DNA from: an uncultured Lachnospiraceae bacterium | GTDB taxonomy: Bacteria > Bacillota > Clostridia > Lachnospirales > Lachnospiraceae | Direction: 5' to 3' | Assembly: GCA_910577065.1 (NCBI GenBank) | Contig: CAJTLD010000036.1 | Span: 15,756 to 21,480 of the forward strand | DNA length: 5,725 nucleotides | Shown: positions 1-5,725 of the stretch, piece by piece | How the letters are laid out: every line of letters starts with the position of its first letter | How positions within the stretch are numbered: position 1 is the stretch's first letter | The notes under the pieces: model-generated | The model's input: only the letters and a program-made list of their open reading frames with translations | What the model was told of the DNA's origin: nothing | The model's database searches: none | Program-made: the position numbers and the translations under genes

Positions 1-1334
1 GTACGGACGGCGTACGCGGCGTGGCAGGAACGGAACTGACAATTGAACTGGCAATGAAACTCGGGCAGGCAGGGGCGTATGTCCTGACAAAAGAAAGGGA
101 GCATCAGCCGACGATAATCGTAGGCTGCGACACCAGGATTTCCGGCGGAATGCTTGCAAATGCGCTGATGGCCGGAATCTGTTCCGTGGGAGCCAATGCC
201 ATTTACGCAGGCGTTGTCCCGACGCCGGCAATCGCTTATCTTGCCAGAAAGCATAAAGTAGATGCGGGCGTTGTGATTTCCGCATCCCATAACCCGATGG
301 AGTTTAACGGAATCAAGTTTTTTGACGGAGAAGGCTATAAACTTTCCGATCAACTAGAAGATGAAATAGAAGCGCTGATCCGGAACAATATGAAAGATGT
401 CCCAATGCCGACAGGCTCAGGGATTGGCAAAGTCGAATACCGCCTGGACATCAAGGATGAATATGTCAGGTTTATCAAAAAAACGGTTCCGCTCAATCTC
501 TCCGGAATGAAAATTGTGGTGGACTGCGCGGAAGGAGCGGCGTATTATACTTCCGTGAAAACACTGCGTGAACTGGGTGCAAACCTGGTTCCGCTCCATA
601 TCCATCCGGACGGGACAAATATCAATTCCAACTGCGGTTCTACCCATATGGAAGAACTGAGGGCGCGCGTCGTATACGAACGGGCGGATATCGGCCTTGC
701 TTTTGACGGGGACGCGGACCGTATGCTGGCAGTAGACGAAACGGGCAACGTCGTGGACGGAGATCAGATTATGGCAATTATCGGGAGCCATATGAAAAAG
801 CAGGGAAGCCTTAAAAACGATACCGTCGTCGTAACGGTTATGACAAACCTTGGCTTTACGCTTATGGGAGAACGCGAAGGGCTGCATATTGAAAAAACAA
901 AAGTAGGCGACCGCTATGTACTCGAAAATATGCTGGAAAACGGTTATAACCTTGGCGGGGAGCAGTCGGGGCATATTATCTTCCTCGACGACAACACGAC
1001 GGGAGACGGTTTGTTAAGCGCGCTTCATCTTTTAAAGGTTATGGAGGAAACGGGAGAAAAACTTTCGGAACTGGCTAAGATTATGGAAGTGCTGCCGCAG
1101 TCGCTTGTCAATGCAAAGGTTCCGAACCACAAAAAGGAACATTATATGGAATACGCGGACATTGCGGACGCTATCCGTGAACTGGAAGAAAAATTCCACG
1201 GGGAGGGCAGGGTTTTAATTCGCCCGTCCGGTACCGAACCTCTGGTCCGCGTTATGATTGAAGGGAAAGATCAGCAGGTAATAGAAGAAGAGGCCAAAAA
1301 GCTGGCGGAATTAATTACAAATACCATGCTCTAA
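1..1334 (+). CDS. glmM: Phosphoglucosamine mutase GlmM, 5'-truncated by the window edge
   Basis: This cytoplasmic enzyme converts glucosamine-6-phosphate to glucosamine-1-phosphate, the step before GlmU makes UDP-GlcNAc for peptidoglycan and other glycans. The frame is open to the left edge: the first complete codon is at 3 and positions 3-20 read TDGVRG, the end of the family's N-terminal FGTDGVRG motif. The GTG at 21 is therefore an internal valine, not the start, and only about six codons should be missing. Visible landmarks are the ASHNP phosphoserine loop (serine codon 285-287), the metal-binding DGDADR (705-722), the sugar-binding GGEQSGH (954-974) and the C-terminal phosphate-binding RPSGTEP (1221-1241). 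These cover the four alpha-D-phosphohexomutase domains in order. The 443 visible residues fit the usual length of about 445-450. GlmM and not phosphomannomutase is favoured by the GTDGVRG start and the whole-length resemblance. It lies 17 nt upstream of ptsH with no terminator between them. Confidence 0.96.
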   Translation, partial: TDGVRGVAGTELTIELAMKLGQAGAYVLTKEREHQPTIIVGCDTRISGGMLANALMAGICSVGANAIYAGVVPTPAIAYLARKHKVDAGVVISASHNPMEFNGIKFFDGEGYKLSDQLEDEIEALIRNNMKDVPMPTGSGIGKVEYRLDIKDEYVRFIKKTVPLNLSGMKIVVDCAEGAAYYTSVKTLRELGANLVPLHIHPDGTNINSNCGSTHMEELRARVVYERADIGLAFDGDADRMLAVDETGNVVDGDQIMAIIGSHMKKQGSLKNDTVVVTVMTNLGFTLMGEREGLHIEKTKVGDRYVLENMLENGYNLGGEQSGHIIFLDDNTTGDGLLSALHLLKVMEETGEKLSELAKIMEVLPQSLVNAKVPNHKKEHYMEYADIADAIRELEEKFHGEGRVLIRPSGTEPLVRVMIEGKDQQVIEEEAKKLAELITNTML

Positions 1335-1337
1335 TAC

Positions 1338-1344
1338 AGGAGGG
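1338..1344 (+). promoter_or_regulatory. Ribosome binding site of the HPr gene
   Basis: AGGAGGG lies 7 nt before the ATG at 1352 and just after the glmM stop codon. It is a near-perfect Shine-Dalgarno sequence. It fixes the HPr start and suggests strong translation, in keeping with HPr being abundant in cells. Confidence 0.85.
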
Positions 1345-1351
1345 ATCGTGT

Positions 1352-1615
1352 ATGGTAAGCCAAAAAGTTACAATTAAGAACCCGACCGGGCTGCATCTGC
1401 GCCCGGCGGGGATACTTTGCAAAGAAGCAATGAATTTTAAATCCCTGATAACCTTTCAGTACCGGGGAAATACGGCAAACGCAAAAAGTGTCTTAAGCGT
1501 CTTGGGGGCGTGTATCAAATCAGGCGATGAAATAGAGCTTGTCTGTAACGGGGAAGACGAAGAAGAGGCCCTGAACGTACTGGTGACGTTGATTGAAGAA
1601 GGGTTTGGCGAATAG
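1352..1615 (+). CDS. ptsH: HPr phosphocarrier protein of the PTS
   Basis: HPr is the small cytoplasmic carrier that takes phosphate from PEP via Enzyme I and passes it to sugar-specific EIIA proteins. In Firmicutes it is also phosphorylated on Ser46 by HPr kinase to serve CcpA-dependent carbon control. The 87-residue length is standard. His15 sits in GLHLRPA (codon 1394-1396) with Arg17 beside it. Ser46 sits in NAKSVLSVLG (codon 1487-1489). Both sites being present argues for a true HPr and against a Crh-type protein, which lacks His15. The residues after Ser46 (VLSVLGA) differ from the Bacillus pattern IMGVMSLG but look like clostridial HPr as I recall them. No Enzyme I or HPr kinase gene is adjacent. 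Its place between glmM and glycan genes suggests co-transcription with envelope sugar metabolism. It could be a dedicated paralogue; the sequence alone does not exclude that. Confidence 0.93.
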   Translation: MVSQKVTIKNPTGLHLRPAGILCKEAMNFKSLITFQYRGNTANAKSVLSVLGACIKSGDEIELVCNGEDEEEALNVLVTLIEEGFGE

Positions 1616-1620
1616 GAGGA
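1614..1620 (+). promoter_or_regulatory. Ribosome binding site overlapping the HPr stop codon
   Basis: AGGAGGA overlaps the TAG stop of ptsH (1613-1615), so the end of one gene doubles as the ribosome site of the next. The gap to the ATG at 1633 is 12 nt, longer than the usual 5-9. No ATG, GTG or TTG in the right frame lies closer, so 1633 remains the best start, possibly with reduced efficiency. Confidence 0.65.
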
Positions 1621-1632
1621 CATCCGGACAAC

Positions 1633-3663
1633 ATGCATAGGTTAGACAAAAAGAACGGGATCGAACTGGGAATAATGACTGTTTTGTTTGTGGTTGCCGC
1701 GTTTTTTGTTTATAAGACGACCATTTTAACGCGTATGATACTTCCGCGGGTGGAAACGCAGGTAGAAGCGCAGGAAGGATGTTTTTATGTGCTTACAGAC
1801 GGGGATCGCTTGGAACAGGCATTTACGTATCCGTCAGAACGCCTGCTCAGCGCCGGGGTCAGGATTTCTTTGGATGAAGATACGCTTGGCAATCTGGTTT
1901 CCAATGAAAAAGATTTAGATCTGGGCGTAATCCGGCTGGATGTGCGGGACGAATCCGGAAATTCCCTTATGCATGCAGATTATGATGTATATGCGCTGGC
2001 GGACAACCAGGATCTTGTGGCCTCGTTTCCTTCGTCCGAAACGGGATGGCAGGGCAGGATACTTACGCTGGCGCTGGACGCCGAAGGCATTCGGGAAGAG
2101 GTTGGGCTTAAAATAGGCTATTCGGCAGAGGATGCTTTGGATGCATCCCTTACCATAAACGGCAAAGTAAGAAATGAAACGTTAAATATCCAAACGGCGC
2201 AGTATCAGTTTACCTATTGGAAGCAGTGGGCCATATTTGGCGCTGTGCTTATTTATCTGCTGCTGTTTGGGACATACCTGGGTTTTGCTGTATTCCGCCG
2301 AAAAGCGGAACAGGTGTTTTTGTTTTCCGGCGGGATCCTTGCCGTGGTGTATCTGCTTTTGCTGCCCCCGCTTGCGGTTCCGGACGAAGAAGCGCACTTA
2401 AAAGAGGCGTACTATTATTCCAATTACCTTGTGGGATCGGAACAGGCCGAGGCAGGGAAACTTTGTATGGATAAAGAGGATTTTGACGCTCTGCAGGTGT
2501 TTGAGACGACTCCGTCGCTTCCGGAATATGACACGTTAAAGGAAACCTTATTTAAGCCGGGACGAAAAGAAGGCATAAAAGAAATCAAACGGCCCGCCAC
2601 CCAGGCTCCGGCGGTTACTTATGTTCCGGGAATTGCGGGGCTTACGCTGGGGAGGATGCTCGGGCTGAACGGATTATTAACCATATATCTGGGCAGAATA
2701 TGTTCCATACTGTTTTACTTATTTACGATGTACTGGTTCATCCGCCTGATGCCTTTTGGAAAACCGGCTGCATTTATTATGGCAATTCTGCCAATGACAA
2801 TCCAGCAGTGCTGTTCTTATTCGTATGATTCGGTTGTAATTGAAACCGCGTTTTTATATATCGCCGTACTATCCGGGTTATTATACGGCAAAGAGAAAAT
2901 CCGGCGGTATCAGGTTGTTTTGTATGTGTTTTTTATGATAATACTGTCGATTTGCAAAGGCGGCGCTTATATGCCGCTTTGCCTGCTTACCATGCTGATA
3001 CCTTTCGGCAGGTTTAAAGACAGGAAGAAGAAGTGGATATTTGTGGGCGGTATGGCGGCGATAGCCGTTGCCGCATTTCTGACAAGCACATTAAGCTATG
3101 TGCTTTATGTGGCGGCTCCTACGGCGGAACAGGCGGCCGGTTCTTATCTGGAAGGGAAAGCGTATGGGGCGGCGGGTATTTTATCCGAACCGATGACTTT
3201 TTTAAACCTGCTGGCGCGTACCCTGCTGGTGTCCGGGGACGGGTTTTTAGAAACAATGCTGGGAATGCAGCTTGGATGGCTCAATGTATTTGTATCGAGG
3301 ATTGTTATTTATGGGCTGCTGCTGCTCCTTCTGTTATCCATAGTCCGGACGGAAGATTCGGGGAACAGTTCCCGCGCAGAAATTTCCGGCCTGCATAAAG
3401 CTTCGTTTCTAGTGGTCTGCGGGCTGTCTGTTGCAATGGTGTTTGCGTCTATGTTTATGAGCTGGACGCCGAGAGGCTCTATCAGCATTATGGGAATCCA
3501 GGGAAGGTATTTTCTACCGTTGCTCCCGCTGCTGTGGATGACGTGCTACAGCCCCAATATTACGCTGAAAAAAGACGTGTCCCGTAAACTGATGTATTTT
3601 GCGGTAAGTTTACAATGTGTTGCAGTATATGGTATATTGACGTCACTGGAGAGAATACTATGA
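1633..3663 (+). CDS. DUF2142 multi-membrane protein, probable GT-C glycosyltransferase with an extracytoplasmic domain
   Basis: This 676-residue integral membrane protein is recognised as DUF2142 by two patches. The first is PPLAVPDEEAH (245-255) just after a membrane segment. The second is SWTPRGS...GIQGRYFLPLLPLL (610-634) near the C-terminus. LPMTIQQCCSYSYDS (386-400) is also typical. Layout by eye: cytoplasmic start, membrane segment 13-30, a polar and probably beta-rich domain 31-198 outside, segment 199-221 followed by the positive FRRK, segment 228-247, then an outer loop carrying PDEEAH. About nine more hydrophobic segments follow between 331 and 671. As I recall, Pfam places DUF2142 in the GT-C clan, whose members use lipid-phosphate sugars outside the membrane with an acidic residue in the first outer loop; D251 or E252 would fit. 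Substrate and acceptor are not readable. The gene overlaps the next by ATGA (3660-3663), linking it to the GT2 enzyme that could make its donor. The extra N-terminal domain makes it longer than a minimal DUF2142 protein. Confidence 0.85.
   Translation: MHRLDKKNGIELGIMTVLFVVAAFFVYKTTILTRMILPRVETQVEAQEGCFYVLTDGDRLEQAFTYPSERLLSAGVRISLDEDTLGNLVSNEKDLDLGVIRLDVRDESGNSLMHADYDVYALADNQDLVASFPSSETGWQGRILTLALDAEGIREEVGLKIGYSAEDALDASLTINGKVRNETLNIQTAQYQFTYWKQWAIFGAVLIYLLLFGTYLGFAVFRRKAEQVFLFSGGILAVVYLLLLPPLAVPDEEAHLKEAYYYSNYLVGSEQAEAGKLCMDKEDFDALQVFETTPSLPEYDTLKETLFKPGRKEGIKEIKRPATQAPAVTYVPGIAGLTLGRMLGLNGLLTIYLGRICSILFYLFTMYWFIRLMPFGKPAAFIMAILPMTIQQCCSYSYDSVVIETAFLYIAVLSGLLYGKEKIRRYQVVLYVFFMIILSICKGGAYMPLCLLTMLIPFGRFKDRKKKWIFVGGMAAIAVAAFLTSTLSYVLYVAAPTAEQAAGSYLEGKAYGAAGILSEPMTFLNLLARTLLVSGDGFLETMLGMQLGWLNVFVSRIVIYGLLLLLLLSIVRTEDSGNSSRAEISGLHKASFLVVCGLSVAMVFASMFMSWTPRGSISIMGIQGRYFLPLLPLLWMTCYSPNITLKKDVSRKLMYFAVSLQCVAVYGILTSLERIL
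3609..3638 (+). promoter_or_regulatory. Possible internal sigma-A promoter inside the end of the DUF2142 gene
   Basis: TTTACA (3609-3614) and TATATT (3633-3638) are each one base off the -35 and -10 consensus, with an 18-nt spacer. A TG at 3630-3631 forms an extended -10. Transcription would start near 3645, just before the ribosome site GGAGAG (3648-3653), giving a very short leader for the GT2 gene at 3660. This stretch is AT-richer than its surroundings, so a chance match inside coding sequence remains possible. Confidence 0.3.
3648..3653 (+). promoter_or_regulatory. Ribosome binding site that sets the GT2 start
   Basis: GGAGAG lies 6 nt before the ATG at 3660. It favours that codon over the in-frame ATG at 3615, which would add 15 residues unlike the family and lie deeper inside the upstream gene. 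Confidence 0.75.
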
Positions 3664-4358
3664 TAAAGAAAAAGAAACTGATTATTATACCCGCGTATAA
3701 TGAACAGGGAGGAATCGAACGGACAGTACGGGATATTCTTACGAATGCGCCGGATTTTGACTATGTGATTATTAATGACTGTTCTACGGATAATACTCTG
3801 AAAGTGTGTGAAAAAAACCGCTTCCATGTGATTAATCTTCCGGTCAACCTGGGGATTGGCGGCAGCGTGCAGACGGGCTATGTATACGCGTGGCGGAACG
3901 GGTATGATATCGCGGTGCAGTTTGACGGCGACGGGCAGCACAATGCCAAATATCTGAATGCAATGGCAGACAAGCTAATAAAAGACGGTTTGGATATGGT
4001 CATTGGCTCAAGATATATTGAAAAAGAAGGGTTTCAGTCTTCCGGGATAAGGCGTATTGGTATCCGGTATTTCACCGCCCTGATCCGGTGGCTGACCGGA
4101 AAAAAAATAACCGATCCGACTTCCGGGATGCGGATGGCAGGCAGGGATGTCATTGAATTATATGCAAAAAATTATCCTAAGGATTATCCGGAGCCGGAGA
4201 GCGTGACGGTCATCCTGAAAAAAGGCAAGAAGGTGGATGAACTGCCTGTTATAATGAATGCACGGGAAGAAGGCGTTTCGTCTATTTCACCGCGGAAATC
4301 CGTTTACTATATGATAAAGGTATCTCTGGCGGTTTTACTGGCGGCAGTCCGGGGATAA
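3660..4358 (+). CDS. GT2 glycosyltransferase, polyprenyl-phosphate sugar synthase type (GacI/DPM1-like)
   Basis: This predicted cytoplasmic, membrane-associated enzyme of 232 residues should transfer a sugar from a nucleotide donor to a polyprenyl phosphate. It opens at once with the GT-A core IIIPAYNEQGG (8-18) and NDCSTDNT (39-46). The metal-binding DGDGQH follows (D89 and D91, codons 3924-3932), then GSRY (116-119), DPTSGMR (152-158) and PEPE (177-180). This set is the dolichol-phosphate-mannose-synthase-like branch of GT2. The two C-terminal membrane helices of GtrB-type enzymes are absent; only one hydrophobic stretch (216-230) is left. That compact form matches GacI of group A Streptococcus, which makes undecaprenyl-phosphate-GlcNAc and works with a small membrane partner. 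The next gene could be that partner. The sugar (GlcNAc, Glc, Gal or Man) cannot be read from motifs; GlcNAc is suggested only by context. The start at 3660 overlaps the upstream stop by ATGA, indicating translational coupling. Confidence 0.88.
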   Translation: MIKKKKLIIIPAYNEQGGIERTVRDILTNAPDFDYVIINDCSTDNTLKVCEKNRFHVINLPVNLGIGGSVQTGYVYAWRNGYDIAVQFDGDGQHNAKYLNAMADKLIKDGLDMVIGSRYIEKEGFQSSGIRRIGIRYFTALIRWLTGKKITDPTSGMRMAGRDVIELYAKNYPKDYPEPESVTVILKKGKKVDELPVIMNAREEGVSSISPRKSVYYMIKVSLAVLLAAVRG

Positions 4359-4363
4359 TGGTC

Positions 4364-4369
4364 GGAGGT
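4364..4369 (+). promoter_or_regulatory. Ribosome binding site of the DUF2304 gene
   Basis: GGAGGT lies 8 nt before the ATG at 4378, in the 19-nt gap after the GT2 stop. It is a strong Shine-Dalgarno match and confirms that this short open frame is a real gene. Confidence 0.8.
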
Positions 4370-4377
4370 AGAATAAA

Positions 4378-4758
4378 ATGAGTTTGAAAATACAGATAAT
4401 TATAGCGGTTTTGGTGGTATTGGCGCTTGTCTTTATTGCCAATTTGGTGCGCAAAGAAGCGCTGGACATTAAGTTTGCACTGCCCTGGATAACCGTAGGA
4501 GCAGTCGTTTTGCTTTTGGATCTTTTTCCTGGCATTATGAATAGCCTAGTGCGTCTGCTGGGCATTGAGCTTCCGGTCAACATGATGTTTTTCTTCGGAT
4601 TCTGTTTTACGCTGCTGCTGTTATTTTCCCTGACGGTAAAGGTATCCCGGCAGTCGGGACAGCTAAAACGGCTGGTGCAGGAAGTCGCATTGTTGCAGGA
4701 ACAGTCAGACAGGAAAAACAAAGCCTGTGAAGACGGGTTTTTAGAATATAAAAATTAA
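4378..4758 (+). CDS. Small DUF2304-type membrane protein, likely partner of the preceding GT2
   Basis: The 126-residue protein has three hydrophobic segments by eye: 5-22, 34-51 and about 66-88. These are followed by a polar, charged tail (89-126) whose stretch QLKRLVQEVALLQEQ (95-109) could form a short coiled coil. The short loop with VRKEALDIKFALPW (24-37) between the first two segments is what I recognise as DUF2304. Proteins of this family sit next to compact DPM1-like GT2 genes in many polysaccharide loci. The streptococcal counterpart GacJ raises the activity of the Und-P-GlcNAc synthase GacI. The likely role here is to anchor or activate the GT2 encoded 19 nt upstream at the inner membrane. 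It has no catalytic motif of its own. The family call rests on recognition of a short, low-complexity membrane protein and is less certain than its neighbours; the role is inferred from context. Confidence 0.75.
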   Translation: MSLKIQIIIAVLVVLALVFIANLVRKEALDIKFALPWITVGAVVLLLDLFPGIMNSLVRLLGIELPVNMMFFFGFCFTLLLLFSLTVKVSRQSGQLKRLVQEVALLQEQSDRKNKACEDGFLEYKN

Positions 4759-4776
4759 AAAAGGAGAAGTATTAAA

Positions 4777-4780
4777 GAGG
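4777..4780 (+). promoter_or_regulatory. Weak ribosome binding site of the second GT2 gene
   Basis: GAGG lies only 4 nt before the ATG at 4785. A better AGGAG at 4762-4766 is 18 nt away, too far for normal use, and no start codon lies at proper spacing from it. An in-frame TAA at 4773-4775 rules out a start further upstream. Confidence 0.5.
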
Positions 4781-4784
4781 AAAG

Positions 4785-5725
4785 ATGAATAGTGAGATAT
4801 GTGGTGAAGCGAATAACCATACAAAAAAGGAAAACAAAACAGGAATGCAGGATGACGACTCTTACGGGGATTTTGGCAAGGTACAGATTCTTTTGTCCAC
4901 TTACAACGGGGAAGAGTATATCCGGGAACAGTTGGACTCTATTTTGGGACAGAGTTATCCCGATGTGGATATTTTGATCCGGGACGACGGATCAACGGAT
5001 GATACGTTCGTAATTTTGAAAGAATATGAAGAATTACATCAGAATATACAGGCGTATCAGGGTGAAAATATAGGGATTAATAAAAGCTTTTTTGAATTGC
5101 TGCGGGAAAGCAATCCGGAGGCTTCTTACATAGGGTTCTGCGATCAGGACGACTGCTGGCTGCCGGAGAAGATAGAACATGCGGTCAGGCAGTTAGAGGG
5201 CATGGAAGGGCCTTCCCTTTATTGCGGCGCAAAAACGCTGGTGGATGAAAATCTGGAACCGTTCCAAAGCCAGCAGAACCCTCATGTGACGCCTGGTTTT
5301 GGAAATGCCGTAATTGAAAGCATCTGTTCCGGATGTACGGCGCTTATGAATCAGGAACTGGCCGGTATTATTAAAGATCGCCTTCCGGAGGATGTGATCC
5401 ACCATGACTGGTGGTGTTATATGGCGGCGGCTTATCTGGGAAGTATTTATTTTGACGAAACGTCTTATATTTATTATCGGCAGCACAAAGGGAATGAGGT
5501 AGGCGCAAGCGGGTCTGCGATTGGGATGATTCGGGCGAAGGCGAGGGATTTGAAGAAGCGGCATGGGGATTTGAAGAAGCAGCTTTTGGATTTTAAGCGG
5601 TTTTATCATGGCGTGCCGGAAAAAGACAGCTTGGTTGACGCAATTCTTGGGGCTGAAAAATTTCCGGAACGGTTTAAGATTTTGTTTGACCGGAGATGGT
5701 ACCGGCAGAGCGGGTTGGATAACTG
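4785..5725 (+). CDS. GT2 glycosyltransferase, rhamnosyltransferase (RgpB-like) type, 3'-truncated by the window edge
   Basis: The frame from ATG 4785 stays open to the right edge, giving 313 complete codons. Motifs in order: ILLSTYNGEEYI (35-46), the nucleotide-binding RDDGSTDDT (66-74), the metal-site region FCDQDDCWLP (118-127), HHDWW (206-210, likely holding the catalytic base) and YRQHKGN (231-237). This set is typical of the GT2 branch containing streptococcal RgpB and related dTDP-rhamnose enzymes that build rhamnose-rich cell wall polysaccharide. It acts in the cytoplasm on a lipid-linked growing chain. Related enzymes are about 300-330 residues, so little should be missing. Donor and linkage are not provable from motifs; other deoxyhexose or hexose donors remain possible. 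Residues 1-31 form a polar, charged stretch before the first core strand, unlike most relatives. A later in-frame ATG at 4845 would remove 20 of these residues but has no good ribosome site. The gap to the upstream gene is 26 nt, consistent with one operon. Confidence 0.87.
   Translation, partial: MNSEICGEANNHTKKENKTGMQDDDSYGDFGKVQILLSTYNGEEYIREQLDSILGQSYPDVDILIRDDGSTDDTFVILKEYEELHQNIQAYQGENIGINKSFFELLRESNPEASYIGFCDQDDCWLPEKIEHAVRQLEGMEGPSLYCGAKTLVDENLEPFQSQQNPHVTPGFGNAVIESICSGCTALMNQELAGIIKDRLPEDVIHHDWWCYMAAAYLGSIYFDETSYIYYRQHKGNEVGASGSAIGMIRAKARDLKKRHGDLKKQLLDFKRFYHGVPEKDSLVDAILGAEKFPERFKILFDRRWYRQSGLDN
5545..5586 (+). repeat. Two tandem 21-nt near-identical units inside the GT2 gene
   Basis: A 15-base block (GGGATTTGAAGAAGC) occurs at 5545-5559 and again at 5566-5580. 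The 21-nt units match at 18 of 21 positions. The period is seven codons, coding for RDLKKRH and GDLKKQL (residues 254-267), so it duplicates one heptad of a basic helix without breaking the frame. Confidence 0.8.

Noticed and set aside
21..23. GTG as the start codon of glmM
   Set aside because: Positions 3-20 continue the same frame as TDGVRG, part of the conserved GlmM N-terminus, so the gene begins left of the window.
417..974. Long open frame on the - strand (185 codons)
   Set aside because: It lies wholly within glmM, has no recognisable family features, and is explained as the antisense of a conserved gene.
2293..2324. Hairpin TTCCGC/GCGGAA followed by a T-rich run, resembling a terminator
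   Set aside because: The stem is only 6 bp with a 6-nt loop, the T run begins 6 nt or more after the stem and is interrupted, and it lies inside an intact gene.
3546..3941. Minus-strand open frame across the DUF2142/GT2 junction
   Set aside because: It is antisense to conserved motifs of both genes and shows no recognisable domain.
4358..4381. Seven-codon frame linking the GT2 stop (TAATG) to the DUF2304 start (ATGA)
   Set aside because: It has no ribosome site of its own and is too short to judge; the strong GGAGGT inside it is sufficient to start the DUF2304 gene.
4738..4784. AT-rich stretch with TATAAA as a promoter for the last gene
   Set aside because: No -35-like hexamer lies at a suitable distance upstream; the AT richness is explained by Lys/Asn codons and the short gap between genes.
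4792..4977. 61-codon + strand open frame starting at 4792
   Set aside because: It overlaps the real GT2 gene in another frame and has no recognisable features; the GT2 motifs are in the frame of ATG 4785.

Overview
The window looks like a chromosomal segment of a Gram-positive, low-to-mid G+C Clostridia, most likely a gut Lachnospiraceae. The reasons are strong AGGAGG-type ribosome binding sites, tight gene packing, an HPr with both His15 and Ser46, and protein sequences that resemble Lachnospiraceae homologues. This placement is recognition, not a database result. All genes are on the + strand.

Layout: (1) 1-1334, glmM (phosphoglucosamine mutase), missing only its first few codons at the left edge. 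(2) 1352-1615, ptsH-like HPr. (3) 1633-3663, a 676-residue multi-membrane DUF2142 protein (probable GT-C glycosyltransferase) with an added extracytoplasmic domain. (4) 3660-4358, a compact GT2 enzyme of the polyprenyl-phosphate-sugar synthase type. (5) 4378-4758, a small DUF2304-type membrane protein. (6) 4785 to beyond the right edge, a GT2 glycosyltransferase of the rhamnosyltransferase (RgpB-like) type. Gaps between genes are 17, 17, -4, 19 and 26 nt. None holds a terminator, so the six genes read as one transcription unit. No RNA gene, mobile element or CRISPR array was seen, and no stretch over 300 bases lacks a gene.

How the genes may work together (inference): GlmM makes GlcN-1-P on the way to UDP-GlcNAc. 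The compact GT2, helped by the DUF2304 protein, would load a sugar onto undecaprenyl phosphate at the inner membrane face. After flipping, the DUF2142 protein would move it onto a surface polymer outside. The RgpB-like enzyme would build the polymer backbone in the cytoplasm. The GT2 / small membrane protein / GT-C trio matches the logic of the streptococcal GacI/GacJ/GacL side-chain system. The flippase, polymer exporter and dTDP-rhamnose genes that such a system needs are not in the window and would be expected nearby. HPr within this unit is a possible link between sugar uptake or carbon status and envelope sugar supply.
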